This document shows, in pieces, positions 12,582-25,701 of a stretch of 64,000 bases of DNA. Below the pieces are notes generated by a model that was given only the letters and a program-made list of their open reading frames with translations, did not search any database and was not told the origin of the DNA. Position 1 is the stretch's first letter. Every line of letters starts with the position of its first letter. This DNA comes from Lumnitzera littorea (lineage: Eukaryota > Streptophyta > Magnoliopsida > Myrtales > Combretaceae): NCBI GenBank assembly GCA_024138015.1, contig JAMXBB010000002.1, forward strand, positions 12,157,941 through 12,221,940. The letters run 5' to 3'. Both the position numbers and the translations under genes were made by a program.

Positions 12582-12599
12582 TTGGGGAAATGGAGCTCA

Positions 12600-13906
12600 G
12601 AGAATAGAGGCTTTTAAATTGAGAGAATTTTTCCATTTTTCTTTTAATGGATAATTCTTGTCTTTTCCTTTTTTTTTTTTCCAAATTCTTTTTCTTTTCT
12701 TTACCCTTTTGTCTTTAATCGTGAATGATTTAAAAAAAAAAATGAATTGAGAGAGTTTAAAGCCGATATTCGTTCTTGTTTTCCCACATAAAATTTGGAA
12801 GAGTGATGCTACATGTAGGGATTTTAAAAAGTTAGCTCAAATTTCAAGCAAAAAAATTTAATCTTGAGTCCCACATTTTAAGTGGTATTTAATAATCGAA
12901 ACTCAATTAAATTATGGTGATTTAGGTTCTATTGATCTAAAATTAATTTTCTTCTAATTAAAATCAATGTTGTTTTCAAATTGAAAATAGAGATTAATTC
13001 AAAAATAAAAGAAAATCAATATTTAAGATAATCAAATTAATTAGCTTTTTATAATTTACTATCAAGATGGATTTAAGAGATAACCTCGATCGGTTTCATG
13101 ACCAAATTGAATTGGACCAATAAAGTCAACTTAATCTCATAATATTAATTGAAATAATATTAATATCCAAACTAGACTATTATTTAAGTTCAACTAAAGC
13201 TTATTTAGACTGAACAAGTTAGTCGAATTATATATTATAATATTCAAGTTAAATTTGATAAACTACTTGAGTTGTTTAAGCACAAACTCAACCAAAACAA
13301 TTTTCAATTCAACTCATATAGATATAGAGCCAAATTCAAATAATTTAAAAATAGATTTAACCCATTTACTTCTCTAATTAGACAGCACAATTTATACTCT
13401 ATAATCAATACTATTCGCTTTAAATTTTAGTAATATATATCAAGTTTCCTATAATTTCTGTTACTGAAAATATGGATGGGAATCAATAATCATATAATTG
13501 TGAGACAATTTATAGAATTATTGTATGAAATAGGGAAAAATGATATTTTAGGTGGATAATTATGTTCGAAATTAGAATTCAATTGATATGCTTTCTTTTT
13601 TCTCTATATAATGGTTTGAAAATGTGGATGGCAATTGACAATTATCTATTCATCAAAGATCAGATAATTATTATAATAAAGAAAATTTTAGTTTGCATGC
13701 GCTTAAATATTCCTCCTCTATTTTGCTCCAAACACCTTTTTCTACACTAAATCAACAATACGTCTATCTACATTAAAAATTTCACGTGAAATTTGGACAA
13801 ATAAAATTTGCAAGCACATTTGACCCAAAATAGAACATTAATAAAAATGTATCACATATGTTCTCATGGAAATTCCAAGGAAATTTAACTTCTACTTTGG
13901 CCTAAT
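12600..13906. other. Intergenic AT-rich DNA
   Basis: AT-rich DNA upstream of the PDI promoter with simple A/T and GA tracts. No gene-like open frame with splice context was found. A 62-codon open frame at 13562 has no recognisable features and looks like chance. Confidence 0.5.
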
Positions 13907-14380
13907 GTCACAAATACTATCTAATCTTTGTCAAAATATACAGCTTACTACTTATACTTTAGAAATATTAATTTACTATCTAATTAAAATTTTCATAATC
14001 ATTTTTGCTATCTAAACTAATTCTATTAAATCTATTTGCTAACATGACCAAGAATTGATACATGGTCGATAATGAGTGAAATAACCAACTTTTTGAAGTG
14101 AGTCGCAATACATTTCATTTTAAATAGTCGTTTCAACCACCCCATGGCCTAAAGTACTCAAAGGTCATCTAGTGAGGCTCACACCCCCTAGCTTTATAAT
14201 GATCAAACTGTTTAATTTTTAATTCATTCTTATCTCTACATTGGTAAATGAACGTGATAAAATTAATTTAAATAGTAAAAATGATCGCGAAAACTTCAAT
14301 TAAGTAACAAATTGATCGTTTTTAAAGTACAATTAGTAAATTACATATTTTTTAAAAAATTTAAATACCATTTATGATAT
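13907..14380. mobile_element. MITE-like element with long inverted arms
   Basis: The left arm (about 13907-14060) and right arm (about 14225-14380) are imperfect inverted copies along some 150 bp. For example, ATTTTTGCTATCTAAA near 14001 pairs with TTTAAATAGTAAAAAT near 14267. There is no coding capacity between the arms. Long subterminal inverted repeats with a short unique centre fit a Mutator-like or foldback MITE. Ends and target duplication are not resolved. Confidence 0.55.
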
Positions 14381-16651
14381 TCACCTTTTTAACTTTTCAC
14401 CTTACAGTGTAAAAGTATTGTTTAGTTTGGCCAATAAGCAAGCACAATTTATTAAGGGAATTTAATGTGTAACTGGTCGGTTTGAGTGAGCAAATTTATT
14501 TTATCCACTACCAACAATATCTTATTCGAATAGATAGATTTTGAATAGCTATTAATGATCACAGAATACCTTTCGATCTAAAATTTACTCTCACATAATA
14601 GAATACAAGCATAACATCTCAATATCTTATTCTCTCATTGAAACTTATACTCTATGATATATCGGATGCGATATATTGGATACTTAGTATTATGAGTGTG
14701 GATAAACCAACTCAATTCACAAACTATTTGAGATTAGCTCAAGTTTTACATAAATTTGATTCAGTAATAGCGGATTTGAGCTCGAGCTCAAGTTATTCAA
14801 ATAGTAAATCAAGTGGAGTTCAAACTTTAAAATACTATATTCGTTGGCATGCAAGCCTAATCGAGTTTGATATAATTGTTATTTTCTTTTTTATTTTTTA
14901 AAAATAAATAAGTTTAAGACCTTAAGGAAAATTCATAAAACATTTAAACTTAATCAAACTAATCAAGTTGAACTATAACTTACCAAATGTATCCTCAAGT
15001 CAAGTCAAAGCTCAAAATTTATAACTCAATCGAGTTGAAGTAGAGTTTGATCTTCAAGTTTTTAAATTGAGTTTAAGTAATCAAGCTCGAGCTTAAGTAA
15101 TCGAGCTAAAGCTTTATACTATACTAGTTCAACTTAAGTTAATTACACCCCTAGTCTTGTCCCTTTTTCATAGGCTTCTTTTACGGCCCTTTTGTGCCAT
15201 TCCTTATCTATTACTAATCTTACTTTTGTTATATTTTTTATTGCTCGTTACACATATACAATTAACGATAATAGATTTAATATTGTATATTTTAAGCAAA
15301 TAGACAAATATTTCTAATAGATTGTAAGATTTACAAAGATTCATAGACATGCTACTTAGTCATTTTTGTTTTGTAATACAAACTTCTAAAAGTCATGAGG
15401 TAGAGTTTGATTTTTTTAAGTCTATGAGACCTAGTCTTATTTTTATGATAAAGTTTGATTGTCATATTTTTATGATAAAGCACCAAATAAATTATTGTTT
15501 GATTTGTAGATTAACCAAAATTACTGTATAGAAAAGTCTTGGAGTATTGGACAAAGGTTAAAAATATTATGAATATATTTGGTGGAACAAAACTCCATTT
15601 CATATAATATAAAATAAATACATCTTGATATTTCCAAAAGTAACCTGAATATTGAGTTCTCAAATCACAATTCTAAAGTTCATTATAATTTATGTTAGCA
15701 CAAAAAGAAAATACTCTATTATAATTTATAATATGAATAATTAATTTTAAATTTTTTCAATTATAAAAAACTATATCCAAAACTACACACATGAAATGTG
15801 GTAGAAAAGTGTTGTATTTCTCAATGGCTCTTATACCATCCAATTCTACTAATCTAACACTACCTTATAATATCCTTCATCTGCTCACGAAAGTGACAAT
15901 CCTCTGTGATTTACTTGATGAGAATTAGCTTCAATTAAACCAAGAACATCACGCAAGGCTTAAGGAGGACTAGCATCCACAAGTTTTGATATTAACGAAA
16001 TGGGCACCCAGCTTCTAACTAGTGCTATGAATCTTGTCTATAGTGTCCAAATGGGAGTTAACCATGTCTTTCCAGTCCCCTGTGCAAAATCACAAATCTT
16101 ATCCGCAACATCGCTACAACTTATGTAAATTCTTTCCATCAACTCTTAAGATTAAAGATAAAGTTACCTTCCCAATTGGCAGAATGTCCTTTCTTCCCCG
16201 CCACATAAGATGATTGATACTACAAACTACAAAATCCCATACCGAAATATGCAGTCATACAAAAAGTAGGACCACAAAATTCAAAATGCAGCAAATAGAA
16301 AGATGTGATTACATTTTACTTACAACCAATGGCCTATGCAACAAATGGATAAAGCCCCAATACAGGTTCTCGTATAGACATTTCCCAGCTAACAGCAAAA
16401 CCTCGAGTCTTACTCTTAATATAAGACATACTGCAATTATAAGAGTTTCCAAGGAACGAAGTTTGTCTGGAATTACTGGAATTTAAACTTCTGGTGAAAA
16501 GGCTTTGCAATAGTGAACCGCGGGGAGCAATATGCTAACAACGCAGCCCAAAACACTCTTCACTTTGGGCAATTATATCTTTTAGGTTCTGTTCTTTTTT
16601 GACCTTTCAACAAGTTCTCTGAATGGTTTGCAAATCTGTAGTTATCTGTTG
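14381..16651. other. Intergenic DNA with a possible coding relic
   Basis: Mostly AT-rich DNA. 14700-15170 is rich in CTCGAGCTC/CAAGTT variants of the dispersed-repeat type. On the minus strand about 15880-16140 gives broken reading stretches with a protein-like composition but with stops and no recognisable family, possibly an old pseudogene fragment. The last few hundred bases before 16651 should include the 3' UTR of the next gene. Confidence 0.35.
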
Positions 16652-19600
16652 TCATCTCTGCAATTGAGAGCACGGTTGCTGAGATTCACCAACCTTTTGG
16701 AAAGTAGGAGCACCTTCTGTCGAAATTTCAGGCGTCTTTGCTGCAGACCCCATGAGCCGTGCTCTCGACAAAGGTCTCTTAAGAAATTGCAATTTCCAGT
16801 CTCTGGGTTTTATCTGGCCAAGAACTTGCCATCTTTTAGGTTTTACTTGTCCAAGCAGCTTCATCTGCTCCCTTTTAAACTTCCTGTTAGCATACCATTG
16901 TCCACCTCGCCAACCCAAGGCATACCTGCAATTGGTGAGATGAGAAATCAGCCATGAGAGGTTGACATAACAATGGAAATGTGCATTCTGGATTTAACTC
17001 AGTTTTCCTCAGACGCGAGTTATCAACAAAGAAAAGGATTTCTTTTCCTGGATAAGAAAACACCGACCATTGATGTATCAGTCAAGTTTTTACATCTAGG
17101 TTCAAATTTTAGATTCTCAACCTAATCATGACCAGATTCCGATGCAAGGGAGAAGCCAGCCCACATAATGTGTCGGAGTATGGGAGATGTGCATGAGAGC
17201 TACATATAAAGTGCTCACAGCACCTGTAGAAATAGGTAAACCCATCAAAGAAATTGGCAGAAGAAGAGGACAGTCATGTTTCAGCCACATTTTATGGAAC
17301 CGTTCAAAGCTTTTCTTCGTTTACCATGATTCATATCCAGAAAAGGCTAAGAGCAAGTACACCAACCCCCATATTTGTAGCCATGTCAACTGCTAAAACC
17401 TCAAAATCCAGCTATATACCATTTTCTATCTCGGTACACTTGTCAGTTGTTGGACTGGCAAACGAGATCCATCCACCTCGAGTCACCATACTCTAGGAGA
17501 ATTTTGTTCAGTAAGTAAATAATTTTATGGATATAAGATAGTAATTACAGCCACTCAAGTGGAACGAGGAAACCCAAGGAAAACAAAAAAAGACGAGTGA
17601 ACCGCTCAAAATTACAAGAGATATATATATATGATTCTAGATGGACAAAAAATCCTAAATAGACATGAAAATATAATTAAAAATTGATCTAGCAATTGCG
17701 TCAAAGCGAGGAAGCTTCTTTCCCCAGCGCACACTGTTACACACTCTCCAGATGCAGTAAACCCCAGCAGCTAGTGCAATACTCCAGGAAGTACATGCAC
17801 TAGAGGAGCAGCAATTTACAAGGCTTGTGACAGCACCTAGCCATTTGATAACTGTAGCGACCATGCCATATCAGAAATCATTTTTTCCCAAATAGTTCCC
17901 CCATAGCCACTGCTTAATAAAAGGTGCTCATATTTTCAGGGTTTGAGTTGCACAAGAAACATAAGGAATGGGTTGTAATGCCCCAATTGCATAGCTTATC
18001 AAGAGTCTATATGTAAGTTCCTGTTCCAAGCTAGCTAGAGGATGAATTGGGTACCTAGGTGTAGTTTTCTTACACTAAACAATCTTGGACCAAGTAACTT
18101 TGTTTCCCGTAATCTTAGATGATCATAGGAGTCTTTAATGGAATATTCTCACATATTGGAAGTTTACAAGAATGTCCTATCAGTTCTTGCCTTCAACTCC
18201 CAATTTTCACAGTACACTAAGCACTTAAAAAATATTAGTAATCTCAGTAAGAGTGAAGGAAGAAAAACCCTTTGATGACTATTAAGGTAAAATCAAAGGC
18301 TAAGAGCTACCCAGGATATATGATTTGAGTCATTACAGAAAGTTTCTCAAGAATGAAGGGGGAAAAAATTCCAAACAAATGTTATTATTTTATTTGGAAA
18401 TGGACATAGAATAGCAAAATAGATCTTAAAAATTGTCTAGGTTCTCCCATAAAATTCTTTGATTCATTTATTATTCCTAGCATTATTCTTGGAACTTACA
18501 CCCTGATAGAAAATTTAGACATATAACGAATCAGTAGAGCCATTACAATGGGACAGCAAGACCCAATCAAATTCATCATTTGGTAACAGCAGACCAAACA
18601 AGGGCATGAAATAAAAGCCTTCTTGACCCAAATTGCACTTCAAAAACCCAGATAGTCCTAAGAGAAAATGGGAGAAACCAACCTAAGAATGCACTAGCTT
18701 TTGATCTGCCTGGTTGAAAACCTGATTTATCAATAATAAAAATAGCAGGAGACGTAATTTGAAGTCCAAATGATTGGAACATTACAGCCATGCAAATATA
18801 GGAGCACCACTAAATGCAGTACTTGTTTGGATGAATGCCAATGTTAAGAAACATAAAGAAATTCCTAAATATGTACATGTAATTTCAACAGATTAAATAT
18901 TTGGATAGCAAAAACACTAAAGGATAGTTAAAGGCAAACCCAATAAGCAAAGTGGTTCCTGCTGTGGCAACACAGGCAGCAGTACCGGAGCTTTCTCTGT
19001 CAACCATCTTTTTAACATCTCCATGCTCAAAATGGAAATTGCTTTTCATCTGCCACCAAAAAAAGGTATTTAATTCCAATTCTAAGAGAAAACTGAAAAA
19101 AGAAGTTTGCACATAGGAAAGAAAACCAATTGAGGAATCTAGAAGATCTATGAAGATTAGAAAATAAGCTGGAGATCACACACAATCCAGGCAATGATAT
19201 ACAGGACTCAACAAGCAAAGTAGCACTGCCATTAGGTGATGATGTACACACTGAAATCAAGCAGTCCGGATATTGTTGGGGTGGTAATTTGAACAAAAGA
19301 CTTCTTAAAGTTAGATCCACGATTAAAGCTTGAACTTGTATACAAAGTGAGAGCTTTCATATTATAATTCAACATTTATCTTCACAGGCAGAATGTGACA
19401 TCGACTAAACTGACCATACAGAATAAATTAAATGGGAAGTCAAAAACAACATGTAGATTTGTAATTAAGCCTTCCACTCGGGTAGATTTGATTATGCGTA
19501 GTTAGATTCACAACAAGATGCCTAAAAGTTTAAGCTTGTAGAATAGCTATGTGTTTTCATATTTTAAAAGTAAAAAGTTATTGTGGTTTAAAAAATAACA

Positions 19601-21248
19601 AGCAGTAATTTATCCCACAAGCAAAAGAGAAGAAGAAAAAGAGCAGAAAGCCTAACTGGTTAAACTTGGGGTCAAGGCTTACTTTTACTCTTTGTTGCTA
19701 ATAGATACTCTAGTAGCATTCTAATCTCTAGCCTATCATATGAAGTGTCAACTCCACAACCAACTAATCAAAAAACATGCCACTTTTTTTTATACTTTGA
19801 CACTCGTTCTCTCAAGTAAGCTAAGCTAACAATTAAGACTCAAATGACAATACAGAGATTCAAACTCATGACTTTTAACTCCACAACAAATCAATCTGAA
19901 AGCTTAAAACTTAACATTGGTGTGACTTTACATATCCTATGCTTTTACATGCCAAATTGAAAGCAGTCTAGAAATGTGATGTGTAACTGTATTCTTCAAA
20001 AGGAATACAACATTAATAACAAGTAATATGAAATAAAATCTGTCACCATTAGTAATATTTTTTTAATTTTTTTGTAGGTCAGTAAACCATTAACAAATTT
20101 AACGATAGCAAAGAGGGTAAAAACAATTCTAAGTCCAATTGGAAGCCATTCATTTCCATGCCTGGATGTTTAAGCAGCAAATGAAACCAATAGCAGGAAC
20201 GTCTATGCACTTAATGAAAGAATACATACAGCTTTCTCAATCGATTCAAGCCTTCGTTCAACATTTGTTTCATGGTAATGGCGAAGAGAGTAACCTGCAT
20301 ATGCAAACATAGCCTCCATTTAGAAGTAGAAAATGGATCCATTTAAAGCAGCATAACTCTCTTGGAACGCTTTTCAACAAATAGGAGGCAGATCTTGGTC
20401 TTCCAAGCATAGATACTTTTAGTTTTATCCCTATTTCCAATTTCACAGTATACCATATTTGATAATATCTTGAAGGCAGTCATCACGTGCTTTCAATATT
20501 TTAAATCATGAGGCTATGCCATTTTGTGGTACTCATAAAAGCTCCTTATATCCAAATGATTTAAAAGAAGTAAAAGGTGGAATCTTGATACACATGTTGC
20601 AACCAACTTTAATCTAACTACGTGGAAGGTGTGCTCAAGATGGTAGAAGACTAACTCGAGTTTTTAGCTGGAAGAAGTAAAAGAGAGAGATAGAGAGAGA
20701 GAGAGAGGGAGCACTGCTAACGCAAAGCTCCCAATTCCTAGAATTTGTTAACTTTCTGCATCCGATTATTATTTGTTTTCCAAGCAATCAAAACCTATGA
20801 AGTTACATTTTTCATTATCATTCCAAATATCCCCAGATCTTATTAAAAACAATAGTAATTCAGGTTCGACGAGAAACTATTCCATATAAATAACTGATCG
20901 AAAGTAACAATAGAAAATCAGATTCTAACAAAAACTACGGCACCAAAACGAAACTCTTACCAACCCAAGCTGTGGTCACGGACGCGATCGAAGTTCCAAC
21001 AGTAAACACAACCCTATGCTTTTCGAATATATCCTGCAAAAACATACATATCAAATTAGAACAGCATCAACTTTCAGGTGAAATGCAATATACATCTATA
21101 AATCTATATTGAGAAATGAAATTAAGGAAGTTACTTTGGTGGAGAAGAAGGTGTCTTGGACAGCGGACCATGAATTAAGGGCTTTTTTCTTCAATTGAGG
21201 TGAAGAGAGAGAGCTCAATAGAAAGCTTCCTCTCCTTAGTCGCTGCAT
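16652..21248 (-). CDS. Small protein of unknown function with two membrane segments (5 exons, 211 aa)
   Basis: I do not recognise a named family. Coding exons in transcript order: 21248-21135, 21033-20961, 20294-20230, 19049-18940, 16925-16652. Phases agree at every junction, giving 636 bp including the stop. Acceptors are all AG. The fourth donor is the weak GTTTGC, and its intron is 2 kb long. The N-terminus (MQRLRRGSFLLSSL) is basic and serine-rich, compatible with an organelle-targeting peptide. A hydrophobic segment near residues 47-66 and a second near 102-120 (ending IGYALGW, across the last junction) flank a charged linker. The C-terminal tail is very basic and repeats LGQ[VI]KP[KR]xW twice in succession (about residues 145-163). 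The two hydrophobic segments and basic tail suggest a small organelle-membrane protein; that is inference. The intact frame across five exons argues it is a real gene. Confidence 0.8.
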
Positions 21249-21259
21249 GTGGAATCCAC

Positions 21260-23154
21260 CCCTAGGGTTTTTGGTCGGAATGACAATGGAATCCCTTCGT
21301 GCAGTCTATAGTGTCCCGTCCGGCCAACACTTTCTTCTTCCTTGTCCTGCAAGTAGACTAGAAATTTCCCAGAATTTCGCAGTCCTTGCAAGTGCAACCA
21401 CAAGCCAGACAACAACTCATTGTTTCGTTTTTAGTTTCTTTTTTAATTTTCGGATTTTTCTAAGGAAAATAACTGTATCCAAATAGTGAAAAAAAAAAAA
21501 AAAGAAGAAGAAGAGGAAATAATTATGGGAATATTTGTAGATATATTATTCTAATCTACGGAATATTGTGTCCTTTCCCTTTTACAACTTTTAAAATATA
21601 TATTTATAGTTACAGAAAACTTAAATACATCATTAAAAAATTATAAATTGTAAGTTAGACTCATTTTAAGTGATTAAAAGATTTACGATCCTCGAAAAAT
21701 TGCTTCTGCAACGTAACCGCATTATATGTGGTAAAAATATAAAAAAAATTTGGATTATGCTATGTAAAAGAAAGCCAAATAAAAAAATAACAATATTGTT
21801 CAAATAAAAAGTATAATTAATTTTCCAAACAATAATAATATTAGGCAATTAAAATAATGAATAATAAAACAATAGCAACTAGGGATGAATGAGTAATATA
21901 AGATACCTACGTGGATCCTACTCGACTGAATAAATTCTAAGTAAATATTTAAAATTACAGGATAAATTCCAAATAGTAATTTCTTAGAACATGTACTTAC
22001 AGTTAGGGCATAAGGACGAGGTTAGAGTACTATATACTCATCATAATATATTATTTGTATAAGCTTAAAAAAGTAACAAAACGTAGCATTAGAGAAACTG
22101 TAGAGTAAACCAAATGTCTTCATATTAGTTTATTCCTCCTTAGTCTCTTATTTATTACATTTTCTTTTAACTCTATCTTTCTTGTATACTAAGTTCGACT
22201 CAACTAAAGTTAAAAAAGAAAGAATTTGCATAAAGCCACATATGTAAGGTATGTTATTAACTTATTTTCTTTTAATGCAATAACTTATTTGTATTAGGTT
22301 TGAAAAATAGCTCATAACAAATTTAAATAATGTTATTTAAGTAAAGATTTAGTCAAGATTAGTATTTGTACATTTTTTTCCTTTATCCAAAGTTAGGGTT
22401 TGTCTAAGGTTTGAAAAAAATTTAGTCAATAAATTAAGATTTAGTAATTACAATGTATAGAGAATTGATATGAATGTTAACTATAAATTGAGGGATTATA
22501 ATTTGTAATTTATGAATATTCTTACTGTCCAAATGAGTCAACCCTCCAAATAAGTCCAATTTATAATTATTTATTTAGTATTTAAGGTCTAGACCGAGAT
22601 TTTCACTAAAATTGATATGTTTGTAAAATAATGATCAGTGAAAAAAATGATTAAAAAGAAAAACAAATGAAAAAAAATCGAAGGAAAAGAATATAAATAG
22701 AAACTAGACATATTGAAATTTGTAAAAAAAAAAAAAATATTTACAAGTTCTACAAAATACCCTTTGCCTTGTAAAAGTTACTAAATAAAGGGTATAAGGT
22801 GGTTCAAGCATCATAAGGTATAGGGTGGTTCGAGCATCATAAGATATGTTACCAGTAGCAAAATTTAGAAACATTTACTTATATAATAAGATATTAATAG
22901 AATCTCATACTCTATTCACCTTATATTCGCTTACTCTTAATAGCAATTATAGAATAAATATAATAGAAAATGATAACTATAAAGGCGGGAAGATTTGTCA
23001 GTAATAGGCGATAATTAAGAAGTTTGTGAAATGAGTTTGAATTTTTTTAGTAATTATTATGTGAATATATTTAATAATTAAGTTTATAAGATACCAAATT
23101 ATTAATTATACGTAATTAAGAAAGGACTTTCTCTTTAATATAATAGTTAACTTA
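21260..23154. other. Intergenic AT-rich DNA with a 26-bp tandem duplication
   Basis: Upstream region of the two-membrane-segment gene followed by AT-rich DNA. A telomere-box-like CTAGGGTTTTTGG lies near 21261, just upstream of the start codon. A 26-bp unit (GGTATAAGGTGGTTCAAGCA...) is duplicated in tandem at 22791-22816 and 22817-22842 with two differences. No gene is visible. Confidence 0.5.
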
Positions 23155-23299
23155 TAGCAACAATATGAAAAAATTAAGAAAGTATTCATAAATTAGCATT
23201 GATTGGAATGAATAAATTGAAACGAGTAATTGAAGGATGATAATTCAATAAACACATCAGTCGAATATAATTGAGGAATTTTATTTGCCATAAAAGATG

Positions 23300-23358
<59 letters not shown>

Positions 23359-23912
23359 GGGGGGCGGGGGGGGGGGGGTTTATTTGAAGTTTATATGTAT
23401 TTTGTTCCCTTTATTGTAATGTACTAGTACATCACACATGCATCACCAATTTAAATGAAGAACCAACATAAAATTAAAGGAGGGAAAAAAATGAGAGTGA
23501 ATATGAAAAGTACTTTATATTATATAAAGTATGTGGTTTCATTAATCTACATTAAGTGTAGAAAGAAAAAACTTTGATTACCTCTTATAAAATCAACCTT
23601 TTGATTCCATATAACAATAATAGGTGAGACTAATACTAAAATAAAAAAAAAGAATAATTTATAAATAAGGAAAATGTAGGAAGCCTTATTACACCCTCTT
23701 TTAGTATTTAACTCTTTTCCATAATTTTAAACGGTAAAATGTGGAGAAAAAAAAATGGAGTCTATAAGTGTCGTTTCAAATATAAAAGATTAATAACGTA
23801 ACATCAAAATCGTACAAAATATAGATTAGAACAAGATTTTGATATAAATAATTACAAAATGCAATATATATTTCTGCATAGCATCATAAAAATAAAAAAT
23901 AAAAAAGGATAA
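23155..23912 (+). repeat. Left copy of a ~0.7-kb direct repeat
   Basis: This stretch is repeated in the same orientation at 44426-45117. Shared landmarks include TAGCAACAATATG at the start, AAATTAGCATTGATTGGAAT, ATGTGGTTTCATTAATCTA, GAAAATTTAGGAAGCCTTATTAC-like text and TAGCATC near the end. It is non-coding. The left copy holds an expanded TA/GA/G microsatellite that is short in the right copy. The ends are not clean TG...CA, so LTR status is unproven. Confidence 0.85.
23300..23378 (+). repeat. Compound (TA)n(GA)n(G)n microsatellite
   Basis: About 22 bases of TA repeat, then about 33 bases of GA repeat, then a G-run broken by one C (23357-23378). The same position in the right direct-repeat copy (about 44568-44590) has only a few TA and GA units, so the expansion happened after duplication. 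Confidence 0.9.
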
Positions 23913-25696
23913 TAAAAATAACTCGATATGGATAGGCTCAAGAAAGGTTCTCCACCTTTACTCTTTGTATTTCATCGATGGTCCTCCACTTCTAGCAAAG
24001 TAAACTCAAGGACCCTCTTCTAAGGTCATGCGCTCGCCCTGGCCACCTTTAGAGCCTTTCGCTTTTGCCAAGCCTAGCTTTCTCTATAGTTGTTGGAGCG
24101 TCCTTAGCAACGTTGGTTGTAGAAGAAGAAGAGGCCAATGCTTCTTCTTGTGTCACTGGTAGGGATAGTTGGACTATCGAAGCAGTTAAGCTAATGATGT
24201 CAACTCCACGATGGGGCAACCAAAGGAATGGCATCCAAACTCGATTATCCCATCCACTTTGTTTCTCCGACACTAGATATATGTTTGGCAGGCTTGACCT
24301 TCTATAAGGTCGCTTGCCTCTTCGACTTCACTTTCGCTTCCTGACATCTCAAGAGGTCAAGTCCCCTAAGACAAGGCACTTCTTTAGAATAAGTTTAACT
24401 TTTTACTTGCAAAAAGACACAACCAAGTCGGTATGGTAGTAAATAGTGAGGAATACTCACAAACTTGATCGTATCCAACATAGACAACAAAAAATCCTTA
24501 TTCTTTAGCAACTGACGGTTAGAGAGCAACTTCCGATAAGCCCGCATCGGTATGATAAAGGATCCAAACACATCAGGTTTTGAGTCAAGACCTCCTTGCC
24601 ATTTCTTCATCATGGCTTTCTTTATTCTCGAGAATAACTTAAAGACCATCGAGTAAAACATTTCTGTACTATATCCTTTGATGTGATCAATTCCTAATGC
24701 CTAAAGGCCATAAAGGCATCAATCTCCATCATCGCATCGATATCGTTTACACCAAGTTTTTTTATCACCTTAATGCAGATCAGTGCAGTCCAATGTGTCC
24801 AAAAATTAACCTCCTCGAATAGCTCCACTACCATGAACCCATCCTTCCATACCTTAACAAATGAGTCCAAGCTACCAAATAGTTTCCTCTTAGGGCGGTT
24901 CTAAAGTTACATCCACCCATCACCACTCTTCCATAACTAATAGTACCCGAATAGTTGTAGAGTTGCTCACACTATTAGGTACTCATGCAAGGCTTGGAAC
25001 ATCATCAAAATCCTTCATCCATTAAGAGGACAAACTTGATGATAATCAAAAAGCTCCCTCTCAAACTCGATAAAGGGAAGGTACATCCTAAACTCAAAAG
25101 ACTTCTCATATGCACAAAAGCGCCTCCTAAAAAAGAGAGTGACCCTCTCTTCAGCAATAAGAACTCGAAGTGCCATGCCAGTCAGACTTCTGACAAAATA
25201 ATTTCTCAAACAATAATTTACGTCCAACGGCATAAGAACATTCATATGGCCATTTGTTTTAAGACTAGTTTTTGGAGCACTGAACGAGTCCACCATTTCT
25301 TTCTCATCGTCCCTATCGAGGGGATATACTTTACAAGGAAAGGCGGCAATGAGTGCGACTCTATCAATTTTAGCTTCTAAGTTACCTAAGGAATCCTTCT
25401 CCTCTTGTGTCGATACTGTCAAAGTGTCCCATGCTGTCATTACAAGAGGAGTGGACTCCCTCTCTACCTCGAACTCAAACAAAGTGAGTTCCTTATTAAT
25501 TGAGTTGTCAAAATTTGACACTTTGCTTCAAATAAGAGCGTGTAAAAGAGAGTTGGGTAGAGAGAGATTTTGCAAAGATAGTAGTTTCATAAGGAGATTC
25601 TAAGTAAGAAATTGTATGAAGTATGAAAAGTGTTAACTCCTTCGATATTTATAAGCTTTAAGACTAGAGCAAACCAACCAATGTTTATCGAAAATC
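23913..25696 (-). pseudogene. Degenerate transposon-derived coding region
   Basis: The minus strand has an uninterrupted 168-codon frame at 25521-25015 followed by decayed stretches to about 23950 with many stops. It contains FEFRMYLPFIEFERELFDY followed by CPLNG. This resembles the gag-like or plant-transposon-protein frames found in non-autonomous plant retroelements, but I cannot name a family. A TATA-like GCTTATAAATATCG lies upstream near 25652. The large gypsy element is inserted just beyond, at 25702. It was probably a mobile-element gene and is now a pseudogene. Confidence 0.45.
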
Positions 25697-25701
25697 GAAG
25701 T
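25697..25701 (+). repeat. Target-site duplication, left copy
   Basis: GAAGT directly before the 5' LTR, matched by GAAGT at 39583-39587 directly after the 3' LTR. This is the 5-bp duplication expected of LTR-retrotransposon integration. Confidence 0.85.

Noticed and set aside
17600..18800. Extra exons in intron 4 of the two-membrane-segment gene
   Set aside because: Short frames there (for example 18576-18791) are not flanked by phase-compatible splice sites. The direct join of exons 4 and 5 preserves the frame without them.
24985..25380. 131-codon plus-strand frame
   Set aside because: Shadow of the longer minus-strand frame at 25015-25521, which has the more protein-like composition.
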